A stretch of DNA of 64,000 nucleotides from Palsa-1447 sp964414785 (GTDB lineage: Bacteria > Verrucomicrobiota > Verrucomicrobiia > Opitutales > Opitutaceae). Shown here in pieces: positions 44,138 to 52,495 of this stretch. The notes under the pieces were generated by a model. That model did no database searches, was not told the origin of the DNA, and saw only the letters and a program-made list of their open reading frames with translations. Position numbers and translations under genes: made by a program. Location of the stretch: the NCBI GenBank assembly GCA_964414785.1, contig CAYPXZ010000018.1, forward strand, positions 5,799 to 69,798, in the 5' to 3' direction. Within the stretch, counting starts at the first letter, position 1; the number at the start of each line of letters is the position of its first letter.

Positions 44138-45246
44138 CGCAGCCTTGCGAACAGGATGACGGCAAGGCCCGCCATGCCGATGTTGGGAAGCCACGCCGCG
44201 AGGGCGGGGTCCACGATCTGCTTGGTCGCGAGCGAGGCCGCCAGGTTCTGAAGGATGAAGTAGAGGAAGAAAAGGCCGATGGCCTTGGAGACGCCGACTG
44301 CGGGGTTGACCCGGACGCCTGCCGCGGCGAAGGGGATCGCGATCGCGATGACGATCAGGGGGGAGAGGATGTCCGCGATCAGGCCAAAGTAGCGGACCGC
44401 GTACGGCACGCTCTTCGGGTTGTTCTCCCGCGCCAGGTAGTCGATCAGATCCCGAAGCTCGGTCGACGAGAGGTCGATCGGCCTGCGGTCGATCAGCATC
44501 ATGAGCTTGGGATCCTCGCGGAAGCGCGTGAAGACGAGCTCGGTGAAGGGCGTCGAGGAGGTGTTGACCCCCGTTTCGGGATCGTAGCCCATCTGCCTGC
44601 CGTCCTTGAAGACCCACCCCCTCCTCTCGTCGTCGTACCAGGCCTCGGTGGCCACGATCCGGTTCGTCTCGCGGCCGCGGACGTCGAGCTCGGTCACGTC
44701 GGCCCCGTAGGCCCGGCGGGTGAACTTGCTGTAGCGGTTGAAGAACCACATGCGCCTGGGGTACGGGTTGTCGAACCCGACGCTGTAGACCGCCCCGATC
44801 CGGTCCACGGGGAGGAGCTGGGCCTGCTTCTTGAACTGGAACTCCTCCTTCATCAGGCGGGTCTTCTCGACGGACCAGGGGACCACCTGGGAGTTGAGCC
44901 AGTACGAGAGGGCGCAGCACAGCAGGCCCACGATCCAGATCGGGGCCATCAGACGCGAATAGCCCACCCCCGCGGCCCGCATCGCGGTCAGCTCGTTCGC
45001 CTTGTGGAGCTTCCCGAGGACAAAGAGGGTCGAGAGGAGCAGCACGATCGGCAGGGTGAACGCGAGGAAACCCGGGATTGCCACCAGGATGTAGAGGCCG
45101 AGGTCGGCCACCCTCGCCCCGGCCTCATGGAGGTCCCTGAAATCGTCGTACATCACCTGCACCAGCAGCAGGCCGCACGTGAGCACGAGCACCAGGCCCA
45201 GGATCGATAGCCATTCGCGCAGGAGATGCCGGTCGAACGTGTTCAA
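44134..45246 (-). CDS. lptG: LptF/LptG family LPS export permease
   Basis: A 370-residue YjgP/YjgQ protein with three N-terminal and three C-terminal membrane helices around a periplasmic beta-jellyroll, the layout of LptF/LptG. The start region LNTFDRHLLREWLSILGLVLVLTC and KLHKANELTAMRAAGVGYSRLMAPIW (coupling helix) are diagnostic. It works with LptB to extract LPS from the inner membrane. A TTG at 45246 is proposed as the start because homology begins there and AT-rich promoter-like sequence lies just upstream; an ATG at 45324 would add 26 residues. Whether it is LptF or LptG cannot be settled; no partner is adjacent. Confidence 0.85.
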   Translation of the reverse strand: MNTFDRHLLREWLSILGLVLVLTCGLLLVQVMYDDFRDLHEAGARVADLGLYILVAIPGFLAFTLPIVLLLSTLFVLGKLHKANELTAMRAAGVGYSRLMAPIWIVGLLCCALSYWLNSQVVPWSVEKTRLMKEEFQFKKQAQLLPVDRIGAVYSVGFDNPYPRRMWFFNRYSKFTRRAYGADVTELDVRGRETNRIVATEAWYDDERRGWVFKDGRQMGYDPETGVNTSSTPFTELVFTRFREDPKLMMLIDRRPIDLSSTELRDLIDYLARENNPKSVPYAVRYFGLIADILSPLIVIAIAIPFAAAGVRVNPAVGVSKAIGLFFLYFILQNLAASLATKQIVDPALAAWLPNIGMAGLAVILFARLR

Positions 45247-45273
45247 CGGGCCGAGCGAAGCAGGCCAACCCCC

Positions 45274-45298
45274 GTAAATCAAATAAGTAAGGCAATTC
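45274..45298. promoter_or_regulatory. AT-rich promoter-like segment between lptG and livK
   Basis: This is one of few clearly AT-rich stretches in the window, between divergent lptG and livK. On the minus strand it contains TTGCCT followed by TTATTTGATT, a plausible promoter for lptG that would be coding if lptG started at the upstream ATG. No clear livK promoter is distinguishable. Confidence 0.35.
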
Positions 45299-45347
45299 GG
45301 TTGAAACCCGCCCCGCGCTGCCATTGGCTGCGGCCACGCAAATCCTC

Positions 45348-46475
45348 ATGTTCCATCCCTTCCGCTCCCTCGTGGCCCTGGCGGTTATGGGCGCCCTAAG
45401 CGGCGCGGCCGCTCAGGAATCAGTCAAGATCGGCGAATACGCCTCCCTGACCGGCAAGGAGGCGGCCTTCGGGCAGTCGTCCCACAAGGGCACCATCCTG
45501 GCCGTCGAGGAGCTCAATGCCGCCGGGGGGGTCCTCGGGCGCCCGATCGAGCTCATCACCGACGACAACCAGTCGAAGCAGGGGGAGTCGGCCACGATCG
45601 TCAAGAAGCTCATCTTCCGGGAGAAGGTCGTCGGGATCCTGGGAGAGGTGGCCTCGATGCGCTCGCTGGAGGCTGCCCCGCTCTGCCAGGCGTACAAGAC
45701 CCCGATGATCTCGCCCTCGTCCACCAACCCCAAGGTGACCGAGATCGGCAACTACATATTCCGGGTGTGCTTCATCGACCCCTTCCAGGGAACCGTCATG
45801 GCGAAGTTCGCAAAGGAGACGCTCAAGATCCACCGGGTCGCCGTGCTCACCTCGGTCTCGTCCGCGTACAGCGTGGGCCTGGCGAAGTACTTCAAGGAGC
45901 GCTTCATTGCGGACGGCGGCGTCATCGCGATCGAGCAGAAGTATACGGAGGGCGACAAGGACTTCAACGCGCAGCTTACGGCGATCAAGGCGGAGGGGGT
46001 CGAGGGCATCTTCGTCCCCGGCTACTACACCGAGGCCGCCCTCATCTGCAGGCAGGCCCGCGAGCTGGACATGTCCCTTCCGCTCTTCGGGGGCGACGGC
46101 TGGGAGGCACCCGAGCTGGTCCAGATCGGCGGCACGGCGGTCGAGGGCTGCTACTACTCGACGCACTATTCGCCCCAGGTGGACACGCCCGCCGTGAAGA
46201 AATTCGTCGCCCGCTTCGGGGCGCGCTTCGGAGGGGAGACGCCGGACGCGATGGCGGCCCTCGGCTACGACTCGGCGCAGGTCATGGTCGACGCCATCCG
46301 GCGCGCCGGCTCGACCGACGGCACCGCGATCCGCGACGCGCTCGCGGCGCTCAAGAACTTCGAGGGGGTCACGGGCGCGACGACGATGGACAAGGACCGC
46401 AACGCGATCAAAGCTGCGGTCGTGATCATGGTGAAGGATGGCCAGTTCAAGTTCGTCCAGAGTGTCGCCCCCTAG
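45348..46475 (+). CDS. livK: Branched-chain amino acid ABC transporter substrate-binding protein
   Basis: A 375-residue periplasmic binding protein of the type I Leu/Ile/Val family. The signal peptide MFHPFRSLVALAVMGALSGAAAQ is followed by VKIGEYASLTGKEAAFGQSSHKGTILAVEELNAAGGVLG, a classic LivJ/LivK start. The ligand-binding stretch SMRSLEAAPLCQAYKTPMISPSSTNPKVTEIG follows. Specificity within amino acids or amides cannot be read. The ATG at 45348 gives the signal peptide. It is the first gene of livKHMGF, 21 bp before livH. Confidence 0.93.
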   Translation: MFHPFRSLVALAVMGALSGAAAQESVKIGEYASLTGKEAAFGQSSHKGTILAVEELNAAGGVLGRPIELITDDNQSKQGESATIVKKLIFREKVVGILGEVASMRSLEAAPLCQAYKTPMISPSSTNPKVTEIGNYIFRVCFIDPFQGTVMAKFAKETLKIHRVAVLTSVSSAYSVGLAKYFKERFIADGGVIAIEQKYTEGDKDFNAQLTAIKAEGVEGIFVPGYYTEAALICRQARELDMSLPLFGGDGWEAPELVQIGGTAVEGCYYSTHYSPQVDTPAVKKFVARFGARFGGETPDAMAALGYDSAQVMVDAIRRAGSTDGTAIRDALAALKNFEGVTGATTMDKDRNAIKAAVVIMVKDGQFKFVQSVAP

Positions 46476-46496
46476 CACGATGCTAAGCCCGGCGGC

Positions 46497-47387
46497 ATGA
46501 CGGAGTTCCTCCAGCAGCTCCTTAACGGCCTCTCTCTCGGCGCCATCTACGCCCTCATCGCGCTTGGGTACACGATGGTCTATGGCGTGCTGCGCTTCAT
46601 CAACTTCGCGCACTCGGACGTCTTCATGGTCGGCGCCTTCATCGGCTACTACGTCGGCGAGCACCTGCCGAGCGGCACCGTCCTCGGCGGCTTGGTCGTC
46701 CTCGCGGCCGCGATGGCGGGCTGCGCGGTCCTTGGCATCGTGATCGAGCGCCTGGTCTACCGGCCCCTGCGCGGGGGGCCGACCCTCAACGTCCTCATCA
46801 CGGCCATCGGCATGTCCCTCTTTCTGGAATACACGGGCCAGCTCGTCTTCGGGGCGACGCCCCGGGCGTTTCCCTCCATCTTCCCAGCCAAGGTCATCTC
46901 GGTCCACGGCCTCATCATTTCCATGAACCAGCTGATCGTGATCCTCGTGGCGACGGTGCTGATGGTCGCACTCGAGTTCACGGTCTTCCGGACGAAGATC
47001 GGAACGGCGATGAGGGCCGTGGCCCTCAATCCCAAGGCCGCCCAGCTGGTCGGCATCAACATCGACATCGTGATCTCGTTCACGTTCGGGCTCGGCTCGG
47101 CGCTCGCCGCGGCGGGCGGCGTCCTCTATGCGCTCAACTATCCGTCAATCGACCCGCTCATGGGAGTCGTGCCCGGGCTCAAGGCGTTCGTCGCCGCCGT
47201 CCTTGGCGGCGTCGGGAACATCCCCGGGGCGGCGCTTGGCGCCCTGATCCTCGGAATGGTTGAGACCTTCGTCGACGGGTCCCGGTGGTCGACCTACAAG
47301 GACGCGATCGCCTTCGCCATCCTGATCGGGATCCTCCTGTTCCGGCCGGCGGGGCTCCTCGGAAGGCTCTCCGCGGAGAAAGTGTAG
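46497..47387 (+). CDS. livH: Branched-chain amino acid ABC transporter permease LivH
   Basis: A 296-residue inner-membrane permease starting FLQQLLNGLSLGAIYALIALGYTMVYGVLRFINFAHSD, the LivH signature. The cytoplasmic loop MRAVALNPKAAQLVGINIDIVISFTFGLGSALAAAGG contains the EAA-type contact site for the ATPases. About eight helices are visible. It pairs with LivM. Intergenic distance to livM is 7 bp. Confidence 0.94.
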   Translation: MTEFLQQLLNGLSLGAIYALIALGYTMVYGVLRFINFAHSDVFMVGAFIGYYVGEHLPSGTVLGGLVVLAAAMAGCAVLGIVIERLVYRPLRGGPTLNVLITAIGMSLFLEYTGQLVFGATPRAFPSIFPAKVISVHGLIISMNQLIVILVATVLMVALEFTVFRTKIGTAMRAVALNPKAAQLVGINIDIVISFTFGLGSALAAAGGVLYALNYPSIDPLMGVVPGLKAFVAAVLGGVGNIPGAALGALILGMVETFVDGSRWSTYKDAIAFAILIGILLFRPAGLLGRLSAEKV

Positions 47388-47394
47388 GCAAGCG

Positions 47395-48375
47395 ATGCCA
47401 AAGCCGCTCATCACTCTCCTTGCCGCGGTGCTGGCTGCCTTCGCTGTCTCGCACTACTCGGACCACATCGACCCCTACTACCTGGACGTCATCACGGGGG
47501 TCGGGATCAATGTCATCCTCGCCGTCTCCCTGAATCTCGTGAACGGCTACACCGGCCAGTTCTCGCTCGGGCACGCGGGATTCATGTCGGTCGGGGCCTA
47601 CCTCTCGGCGGCCGTCACGCTGCTCCTCGGGCCGCGGCTCTTCGGGGACGCGGGCGGGACCGGCCTGGAGCAGGGCCTTCTCTTCCTCGGGGCCCTCGTT
47701 GCAGGCGGCATGGGGGCGGCGCTCGCAGGCCTCGCCGTCGGGATCCCGTCCCTTCGGCTAAAGGGAGACTACCTGGCGCTCGTGACCCTGGGGTTCGGGG
47801 AGATCATCAGGGTCGTCTTCCAGAACGTGGAGTCCCTCGGCGGGGCTCTCGGGCTGAACGGCATTCCCAACTACACGACCGTGTTCTGGGTGTACTCCTT
47901 CGCGGCACTGACGGTCTTCACGGTCGTCTGCCTCGTGCGCTCGACCTATGGCCGGGGCTTCCTGGCGACCCACGACGACGAGATGGCGTCCGAGGCGGTC
48001 GGGCTCGACACCACGCGCTACAAGATCGTGGCCTTCGTCGTGGGAGCGTTCTTCGCCGGCGTCGCCGGCGGGCTCTACGGGCACTTCAAGCTGACCATCA
48101 CGCCGACGGGTTTCGACTTCACCAAGAGCATAGAGATCGTCGTCATGGTGATCCTTGGCGGGATGGGCAACACGCCCGGGGTGATCCTGGCGGCGATCCT
48201 GCTGACCGTCCTTCCCGAGGTGCTCCGCGCGGTCGACCAGTACCGGATGGTCCTCTACTCGCTGCTGCTGATCGTGCTCATGCTGGTCCGGCCCAGGGGG
48301 CTCTTCAATTTCGACTACTCGGCGATCGCTGCGCGCCTGCGCGCGCGGCTCACGCGGGCGCGCAGCGGGGACTAA
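47395..48375 (+). CDS. livM: Branched-chain amino acid ABC transporter permease LivM
   Basis: A 326-residue permease with the LivM hallmark segment INVILAVSLNLVNGYTGQFSLGHAGFMSVGAYLSA. The ATPase-contact loop DDEMASEAVGLDTTRYKIVAFVVGAFFAGVAGGLYG and the conserved IVVMVILGGMGNTPGVILAAILLTVLPEVLR follow. It forms the membrane channel with LivH. The C-terminal tail is Arg/Ala-rich. It is 7 bp after livH and 4 bp before livG. Confidence 0.94.
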   Translation: MPKPLITLLAAVLAAFAVSHYSDHIDPYYLDVITGVGINVILAVSLNLVNGYTGQFSLGHAGFMSVGAYLSAAVTLLLGPRLFGDAGGTGLEQGLLFLGALVAGGMGAALAGLAVGIPSLRLKGDYLALVTLGFGEIIRVVFQNVESLGGALGLNGIPNYTTVFWVYSFAALTVFTVVCLVRSTYGRGFLATHDDEMASEAVGLDTTRYKIVAFVVGAFFAGVAGGLYGHFKLTITPTGFDFTKSIEIVVMVILGGMGNTPGVILAAILLTVLPEVLRAVDQYRMVLYSLLLIVLMLVRPRGLFNFDYSAIAARLRARLTRARSGD

Positions 48376-48379
48376 GGCG

Positions 48380-49171
48380 ATGCCCGAACCCATCCTCCAG
48401 CTCGACAAGGTGACGATACGCTTCGGCGGCCTGACCGCCGTCAGCGCCCTCGACCTCGTCGTCAACGAGGGCGACCTGGTCGGCCTCATTGGGCCTAACG
48501 GCGCCGGGAAGACGACCGTCTTCAATCTGGTGACCTGCGTCTACTCGCCGTCGAGCGGGGGCGTCCGCTCGGGCGGCGCCGACCTGACCCGGCTCAAGGT
48601 GAACGAGGTCGTCGAGGCCGGGATAGCCCGGACCTTCCAGAACATTCGGCTCTTCAAGAGCCTGTCGGTCTTCGACAACGTCCGGGTCGCCTGCAACCTC
48701 CACCGCACGACCGGGGTCCTTCAGACGCTCGTGCGGATGCGGGCTTACCACAGCGACGAGGAGGCGATTCGCCGCAGGGTCGAGGAGCTCCTCGAGCTCT
48801 TTCACCTGAGCAAGTACAGGGACGCCCCGGCGACAAGCCTGCCCTACGGGGAGCAGCGCCGCCTCGAGATCGTCAGGTGCCTCGCCACGCAGCCTAGGCT
48901 CCTTCTGCTCGACGAGCCCGCGGCCGGCATGAATCCCTCGGAGAAGGTCGGCCTCATGGCCCTGATCAAGCGGATCCACAGGGAATTCCGCCTGTCGATC
49001 CTGCTCGTCGAGCATTCGATGCAGGTGGTCATGGGTGTGTGCCAGCGGGTGGCCGTGCTCGACTACGGCATCAAGATCGCTGAGGGGACACCCGCGGAGA
49101 TCCAGAGCGACCCGAAGGTGATCGAGGCGTACCTGGGCGAGCCCCACGAGAAGGGTTTCTCCCACCACTAG
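48380..49171 (+). CDS. livG: Branched-chain amino acid ABC transporter ATPase LivG
   Basis: A 263-residue ABC ATPase. Walker A is GLIGPNGAGKTTVFN, the Q-loop is in IARTFQNIRLFKSLSVFDNV, the signature is LPYGEQRRLEIVRCLA and Walker B is LLLLDEPAAGMNP; the H-loop His is in LVEHSMQVVM. The LPYGEQRRLEI variant of the signature is characteristic of LivG. It energises uptake together with LivF, which starts 3 bp downstream. Confidence 0.95.
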   Translation: MPEPILQLDKVTIRFGGLTAVSALDLVVNEGDLVGLIGPNGAGKTTVFNLVTCVYSPSSGGVRSGGADLTRLKVNEVVEAGIARTFQNIRLFKSLSVFDNVRVACNLHRTTGVLQTLVRMRAYHSDEEAIRRRVEELLELFHLSKYRDAPATSLPYGEQRRLEIVRCLATQPRLLLLDEPAAGMNPSEKVGLMALIKRIHREFRLSILLVEHSMQVVMGVCQRVAVLDYGIKIAEGTPAEIQSDPKVIEAYLGEPHEKGFSHH

Positions 49172-49174
49172 CCC

Positions 49175-49882
49175 ATGCTCGAAGTCTCCGACCTCTCCGT
49201 CTCCTACGGCGCCATCGTGGCGCTGCATGAATTCTGCCTGAAGGTGGACAAGGGGGACATCGTCACCCTGATCGGCGGCAACGGCGCCGGGAAGACGACG
49301 GCCCTTAGGACCATCTCCGGCCTCCTGCGGCCGACCGGCGGGAAGGTGACGTTCCTCGGTGAGGACATCACGCGCACCCCGGCCCACAGGATCGTCGCCC
49401 GGGGCCTGTGCCACGTGCCCGAGGGGAGGATGATCTTCGCGAACCTCACCGTGGACGAGAACCTCTCGATGGGGGCCTACCTTCAGACGGACAAGGAGGC
49501 CATCGCCAGGAACCGCGACTACGTGTTCAGCATCTTCTCCCGGCTAAAGGAGCGGCTCAGGCAGACGGCGGGGACCCTCTCCGGGGGGGAGCAGCAGATG
49601 CTGGCGATCGGCCGGGCGCTCATGGGGGAGCCGAAGTTCCTGATGCTCGACGAGCCCTCCCTCGGCATCGCGCCCCGCCTGGTCAGCACGATCTTCGAGC
49701 GCATCATCGAGATCAACAGGGACCGGGGCATCGCGGTCCTGCTCGTCGAGCAGAACGCGAACCTGGCCCTCGAGATCAGCCGCTACGCCTACGTCCTGGA
49801 GACCGGGAGAGTCACCATGGAGGGGCCGAGCCCCGACCTCAGGAAGCATCCCCAGCTCAAGGCCGCCTACCTCGGCGGCTAG
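49175..49882 (+). CDS. livF: Branched-chain amino acid ABC transporter ATPase LivF
   Basis: A 235-residue ABC ATPase. Walker A is TLIGGNGAGKTTALR, the signature is TLSGGEQQMLAIGRALM, Walker B is FLMLDEPSLGIAP and the H-loop region is VLLVEQNANLAL, where the usual His is Gln as in other LivF proteins. The VPEGRMIFANLTVDENLSMGAY stretch is diagnostic of LivF. It is the last gene of the operon and ends 7 bp before the convergent VOC gene. Confidence 0.95.
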   Translation: MLEVSDLSVSYGAIVALHEFCLKVDKGDIVTLIGGNGAGKTTALRTISGLLRPTGGKVTFLGEDITRTPAHRIVARGLCHVPEGRMIFANLTVDENLSMGAYLQTDKEAIARNRDYVFSIFSRLKERLRQTAGTLSGGEQQMLAIGRALMGEPKFLMLDEPSLGIAPRLVSTIFERIIEINRDRGIAVLLVEQNANLALEISRYAYVLETGRVTMEGPSPDLRKHPQLKAAYLGG

Positions 49883-49889
49883 GCATCCT

Positions 49890-50399
49890 TCAGCTCGAGC
49901 CGGCCTCGGCGAGGAGGCCGTCCAGGTCAAGCCGCCGGGTGTACATGGCGAGCTTCCCGTCCGCTCCGATTGGCCACTGCTCGCGCGGCCGGTCCCAGTA
50001 CAATTCGACGCCGTTGCCGTCGGGATCCCTCAGATACAGGGCCTCGCTCACGCCGTGGTCCGAGGCGCCGTCGAGCGGCACCTTCGCCGCCACGAGCCTG
50101 ACAAGGGCGTCGGCGAGCGCCGAGCGGGTAGGATAAAGGATCGCGACATGGTAGAGGCCCGTCGAGCCCGCCGGCGGGGGCGAGCCCCCGGCGCTCTCCC
50201 AGGTGTTCAGGCCGATGTGGTGGTGGTAGCCGCCGGCCGAGACGAATGCGGCCCCGGCGCCGAACCGCTGCATCAGCTCGAAGCCGAGGACGCCGCAGTA
50301 GAATCCGAGCGAGCGCTCGATGTCCGCGACCTTCAGGTGGACGTGGCCAATTCTGATCTCCGGGTGGATCGGGCGCGAGGGCAGGGGGTCGGCGGGCAT
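49890..50399 (-). CDS. VOC (glyoxalase/extradiol dioxygenase) family protein
   Basis: A 169-residue vicinal-oxygen-chelate protein. Metal ligands are probably His in IGHVHLKVADIERSLGFYCGVLGFEL, His in TGLYHVAILYPT and Glu in DPDGNGVELYWDRP. It corresponds to one two-module unit, like the first half of CatE-type catechol 2,3-dioxygenases. The substrate is unknown. The start at 50399 (MPADPLPSRPIHPEIRIGHV) was chosen because upstream residues of the open frame show no homology and overlap the presumed htpG promoter region. It diverges from htpG. Confidence 0.87.
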   Translation of the reverse strand: MPADPLPSRPIHPEIRIGHVHLKVADIERSLGFYCGVLGFELMQRFGAGAAFVSAGGYHHHIGLNTWESAGGSPPPAGSTGLYHVAILYPTRSALADALVRLVAAKVPLDGASDHGVSEALYLRDPDGNGVELYWDRPREQWPIGADGKLAMYTRRLDLDGLLAEAGSS

Positions 50400-50520
50400 G
50401 GGGGAGCGGGCAGCATACCCAGTTATTCGCCATGTACAACATTGGCCCAGGGGCCCCTCCCCTGCGGCGTTGATTTTTCCAAGGAGCGGCATAGGTTCTC
50501 CCCTCCCTTTCATCATACCC

Positions 50521-52362
50521 ATGTCCACCGCAACGCCACAGACCTTCGAATTCCAAGCCGAGATCAAGCAGCTTCTCGATATCGTGATCCACTCCCTCTA
50601 CACGGAGAAGGAGATCTTCGTGAGGGAGCTGGTGTCCAACGCCTCCGACGCCCTGGAGAAGCAGCGGCACCTCCAGCTGACCGAGAAGGGGATCTTCGAC
50701 GACAAGCTTGAGCTCGAGATCAACATCACGACCGACGACAAGGCCAAGACGTTCACCATCCAGGACTTCGGCATCGGCATGACCCAGGCCGAGCTTGTCG
50801 AAAACCTGGGCACGATCGCCCACTCGGGCTCGAAGGCGTTCGTCAAGGCGCTCGGCGAGGGCGACCAGAAGGCCGCGGGGCTCATAGGCCAGTTCGGCGT
50901 CGGGTTCTACTCGGCGTTCATGGTGGCGAAGTCGGTCAAGGTCTACACCCACTCCTGGCGCGAGTCGGAGGGCGGCCTGCTCTGGACGAGCGACGGGGCC
51001 GGAAGTTATGCGATCGAGGAGAGCTCGGGGGAGCGCAGGGGGTGCAAGATCGTCGTCGAGCTCAAGGACGAGTGCTCCGAGTTCAGCCAGGAATGGCGCG
51101 TGAAGGAGATCATCGAGCGCTACAGCGCGTTCGTCTCGTTCCCGATCAACCTCAACGGCAAGCGCATCAACACGGTCCAGGCCCTCTGGCTCAGGAGCAA
51201 GAACGAGATCAAGGAGGAGGAGTACGACGAGTTCTTCAAGTTCCAGGCGCACGACTCGGAGAAGCCGCGCCTGAGGCTGCACTTTAGCGCCGACGCGCCC
51301 ATCACGATAAACGCCCTCCTGTTCGTCCCGAAGGACAACGCGGAAAAGATGGGGCTCTCGCGGCTCGAGCCCGCGGTGGCGCTTTACTGCCGGAAGGTCT
51401 TGATCGATTCACGCCCGAAGGACCTCCTGCCGGAGTGGCTGCGCTTCGTTAAGGGCGTGGTCGACAGCGAGGACCTGCCCCTGAACATCTCGCGGGAGAC
51501 GATGCAGGACCGCTCGCTTGTCGAGAAGCTGAACCGGGTCATCACCAAGCGTTTCCTCAAGTTCCTCGACGAGGAGTCCAAGAGCAGGCCCGATTCCTAC
51601 GCCGAGTTCTACAGGGAGTTCGGGGTGTTCCTCAAGGAGGGGGCGGCCCTCGACTTCGCCAACAAGGACGCGATCACGAAGCTCCTCAGGTTCGAGTCCT
51701 CGCTGACCGAAAAGGGCAAGACGACCTCGTTCGCGGACTACGTCTCGCGGATGGGGACCGACCAGAAGGAGATCTATTACCTCGTCGGCCCGAGCAGGGA
51801 TGCGATCGAGGCCGGACCCTACCTGGAGGGCTTCAAGGCCCGCAACCTCGAGGTGCTGTTCTGCTACGAGACGGTCGACGAGTACGTGATGAACAACGTC
51901 CGGGAATTCGACGGGAAGAAGATCACCGCGGCAGACCACGCCGACGTAAAGCTCTCGGAGCAGCCCAGGGCCGAGGGTTCCCTCGGCGAGGAGGAGGTAA
52001 AGGCGCTCGTGGGGTGGCTCACGCAGTCGCTCGGCGAGCGCGTGGCCGAGGTGAAGGCGAGCGACCGGCTGGTCGACTCCCCCGCCCTTGCGCTCAACGC
52101 CGACAAGTTCACCTCGCCGCACATGCGCCGGCTCATGAAGGCCATGAACAAGGACGGGGCGCAGTCGCCGCTTCGCGTGAACCTGGAGATCAACCCCCAC
52201 CACGCCGTGATCAAGCGCCTGAACGAGCTGCGGTCCTCGGCCCCGGAGAAGGGCAAGCTGGTCGCGGAGCAGATCCTCGACAACGCCCTCATTTCGGCGG
52301 GTCTCCTCGACGACGCCTCCGGGATGGTCAAGCGCCTGTACAAGATACTCGAGTCCGTCTGA
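50521..52362 (+). CDS. htpG: Molecular chaperone HtpG (Hsp90)
   Basis: A 613-residue Hsp90. The N-terminal GHKL ATPase has FVRELVSNASDALEK, FGIGMTQAELVENLGTIAHSGSKAF and GQFGVGFYSAFMVA, all needed for ATP binding. The middle domain has the catalytic Arg region DLPLNISRETMQD, and a C-terminal dimerisation domain is present. The ATG at 50521 begins directly with TPQTFEFQAEIKQLLDIVIHSLY. No CIRCE-type inverted repeat and no clear sigma-32 promoter is seen upstream, so heat control is not evident. Confidence 0.96.
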   Translation: MSTATPQTFEFQAEIKQLLDIVIHSLYTEKEIFVRELVSNASDALEKQRHLQLTEKGIFDDKLELEINITTDDKAKTFTIQDFGIGMTQAELVENLGTIAHSGSKAFVKALGEGDQKAAGLIGQFGVGFYSAFMVAKSVKVYTHSWRESEGGLLWTSDGAGSYAIEESSGERRGCKIVVELKDECSEFSQEWRVKEIIERYSAFVSFPINLNGKRINTVQALWLRSKNEIKEEEYDEFFKFQAHDSEKPRLRLHFSADAPITINALLFVPKDNAEKMGLSRLEPAVALYCRKVLIDSRPKDLLPEWLRFVKGVVDSEDLPLNISRETMQDRSLVEKLNRVITKRFLKFLDEESKSRPDSYAEFYREFGVFLKEGAALDFANKDAITKLLRFESSLTEKGKTTSFADYVSRMGTDQKEIYYLVGPSRDAIEAGPYLEGFKARNLEVLFCYETVDEYVMNNVREFDGKKITAADHADVKLSEQPRAEGSLGEEEVKALVGWLTQSLGERVAEVKASDRLVDSPALALNADKFTSPHMRRLMKAMNKDGAQSPLRVNLEINPHHAVIKRLNELRSSAPEKGKLVAEQILDNALISAGLLDDASGMVKRLYKILESV

Positions 52363-52495
52363 CGCGCGAGAGGCGGGGGCGACCGGCCAAGGTAACAGGC
52401 CTTATAAGCCCCAGAGCTAGTAGGCAATCCCGCGCAAATCTCTTTGCCGCCGGGCCAGGGGAGGGATGACGATCCGCCCAACTTCCGCCCGACAC

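Noticed and set aside
45247..45324. Upstream ATG of lptG at 45324
   Set aside because: The extra 26 residues lack homology and would put the AT-rich promoter-like segment inside the gene; TTG at 45246 fits the family start better, though it is not proven.
50400..50520. CIRCE or heat-shock promoter upstream of htpG
   Set aside because: Looked for the 9-bp inverted repeat of CIRCE and for sigma-32-like boxes; neither is present.
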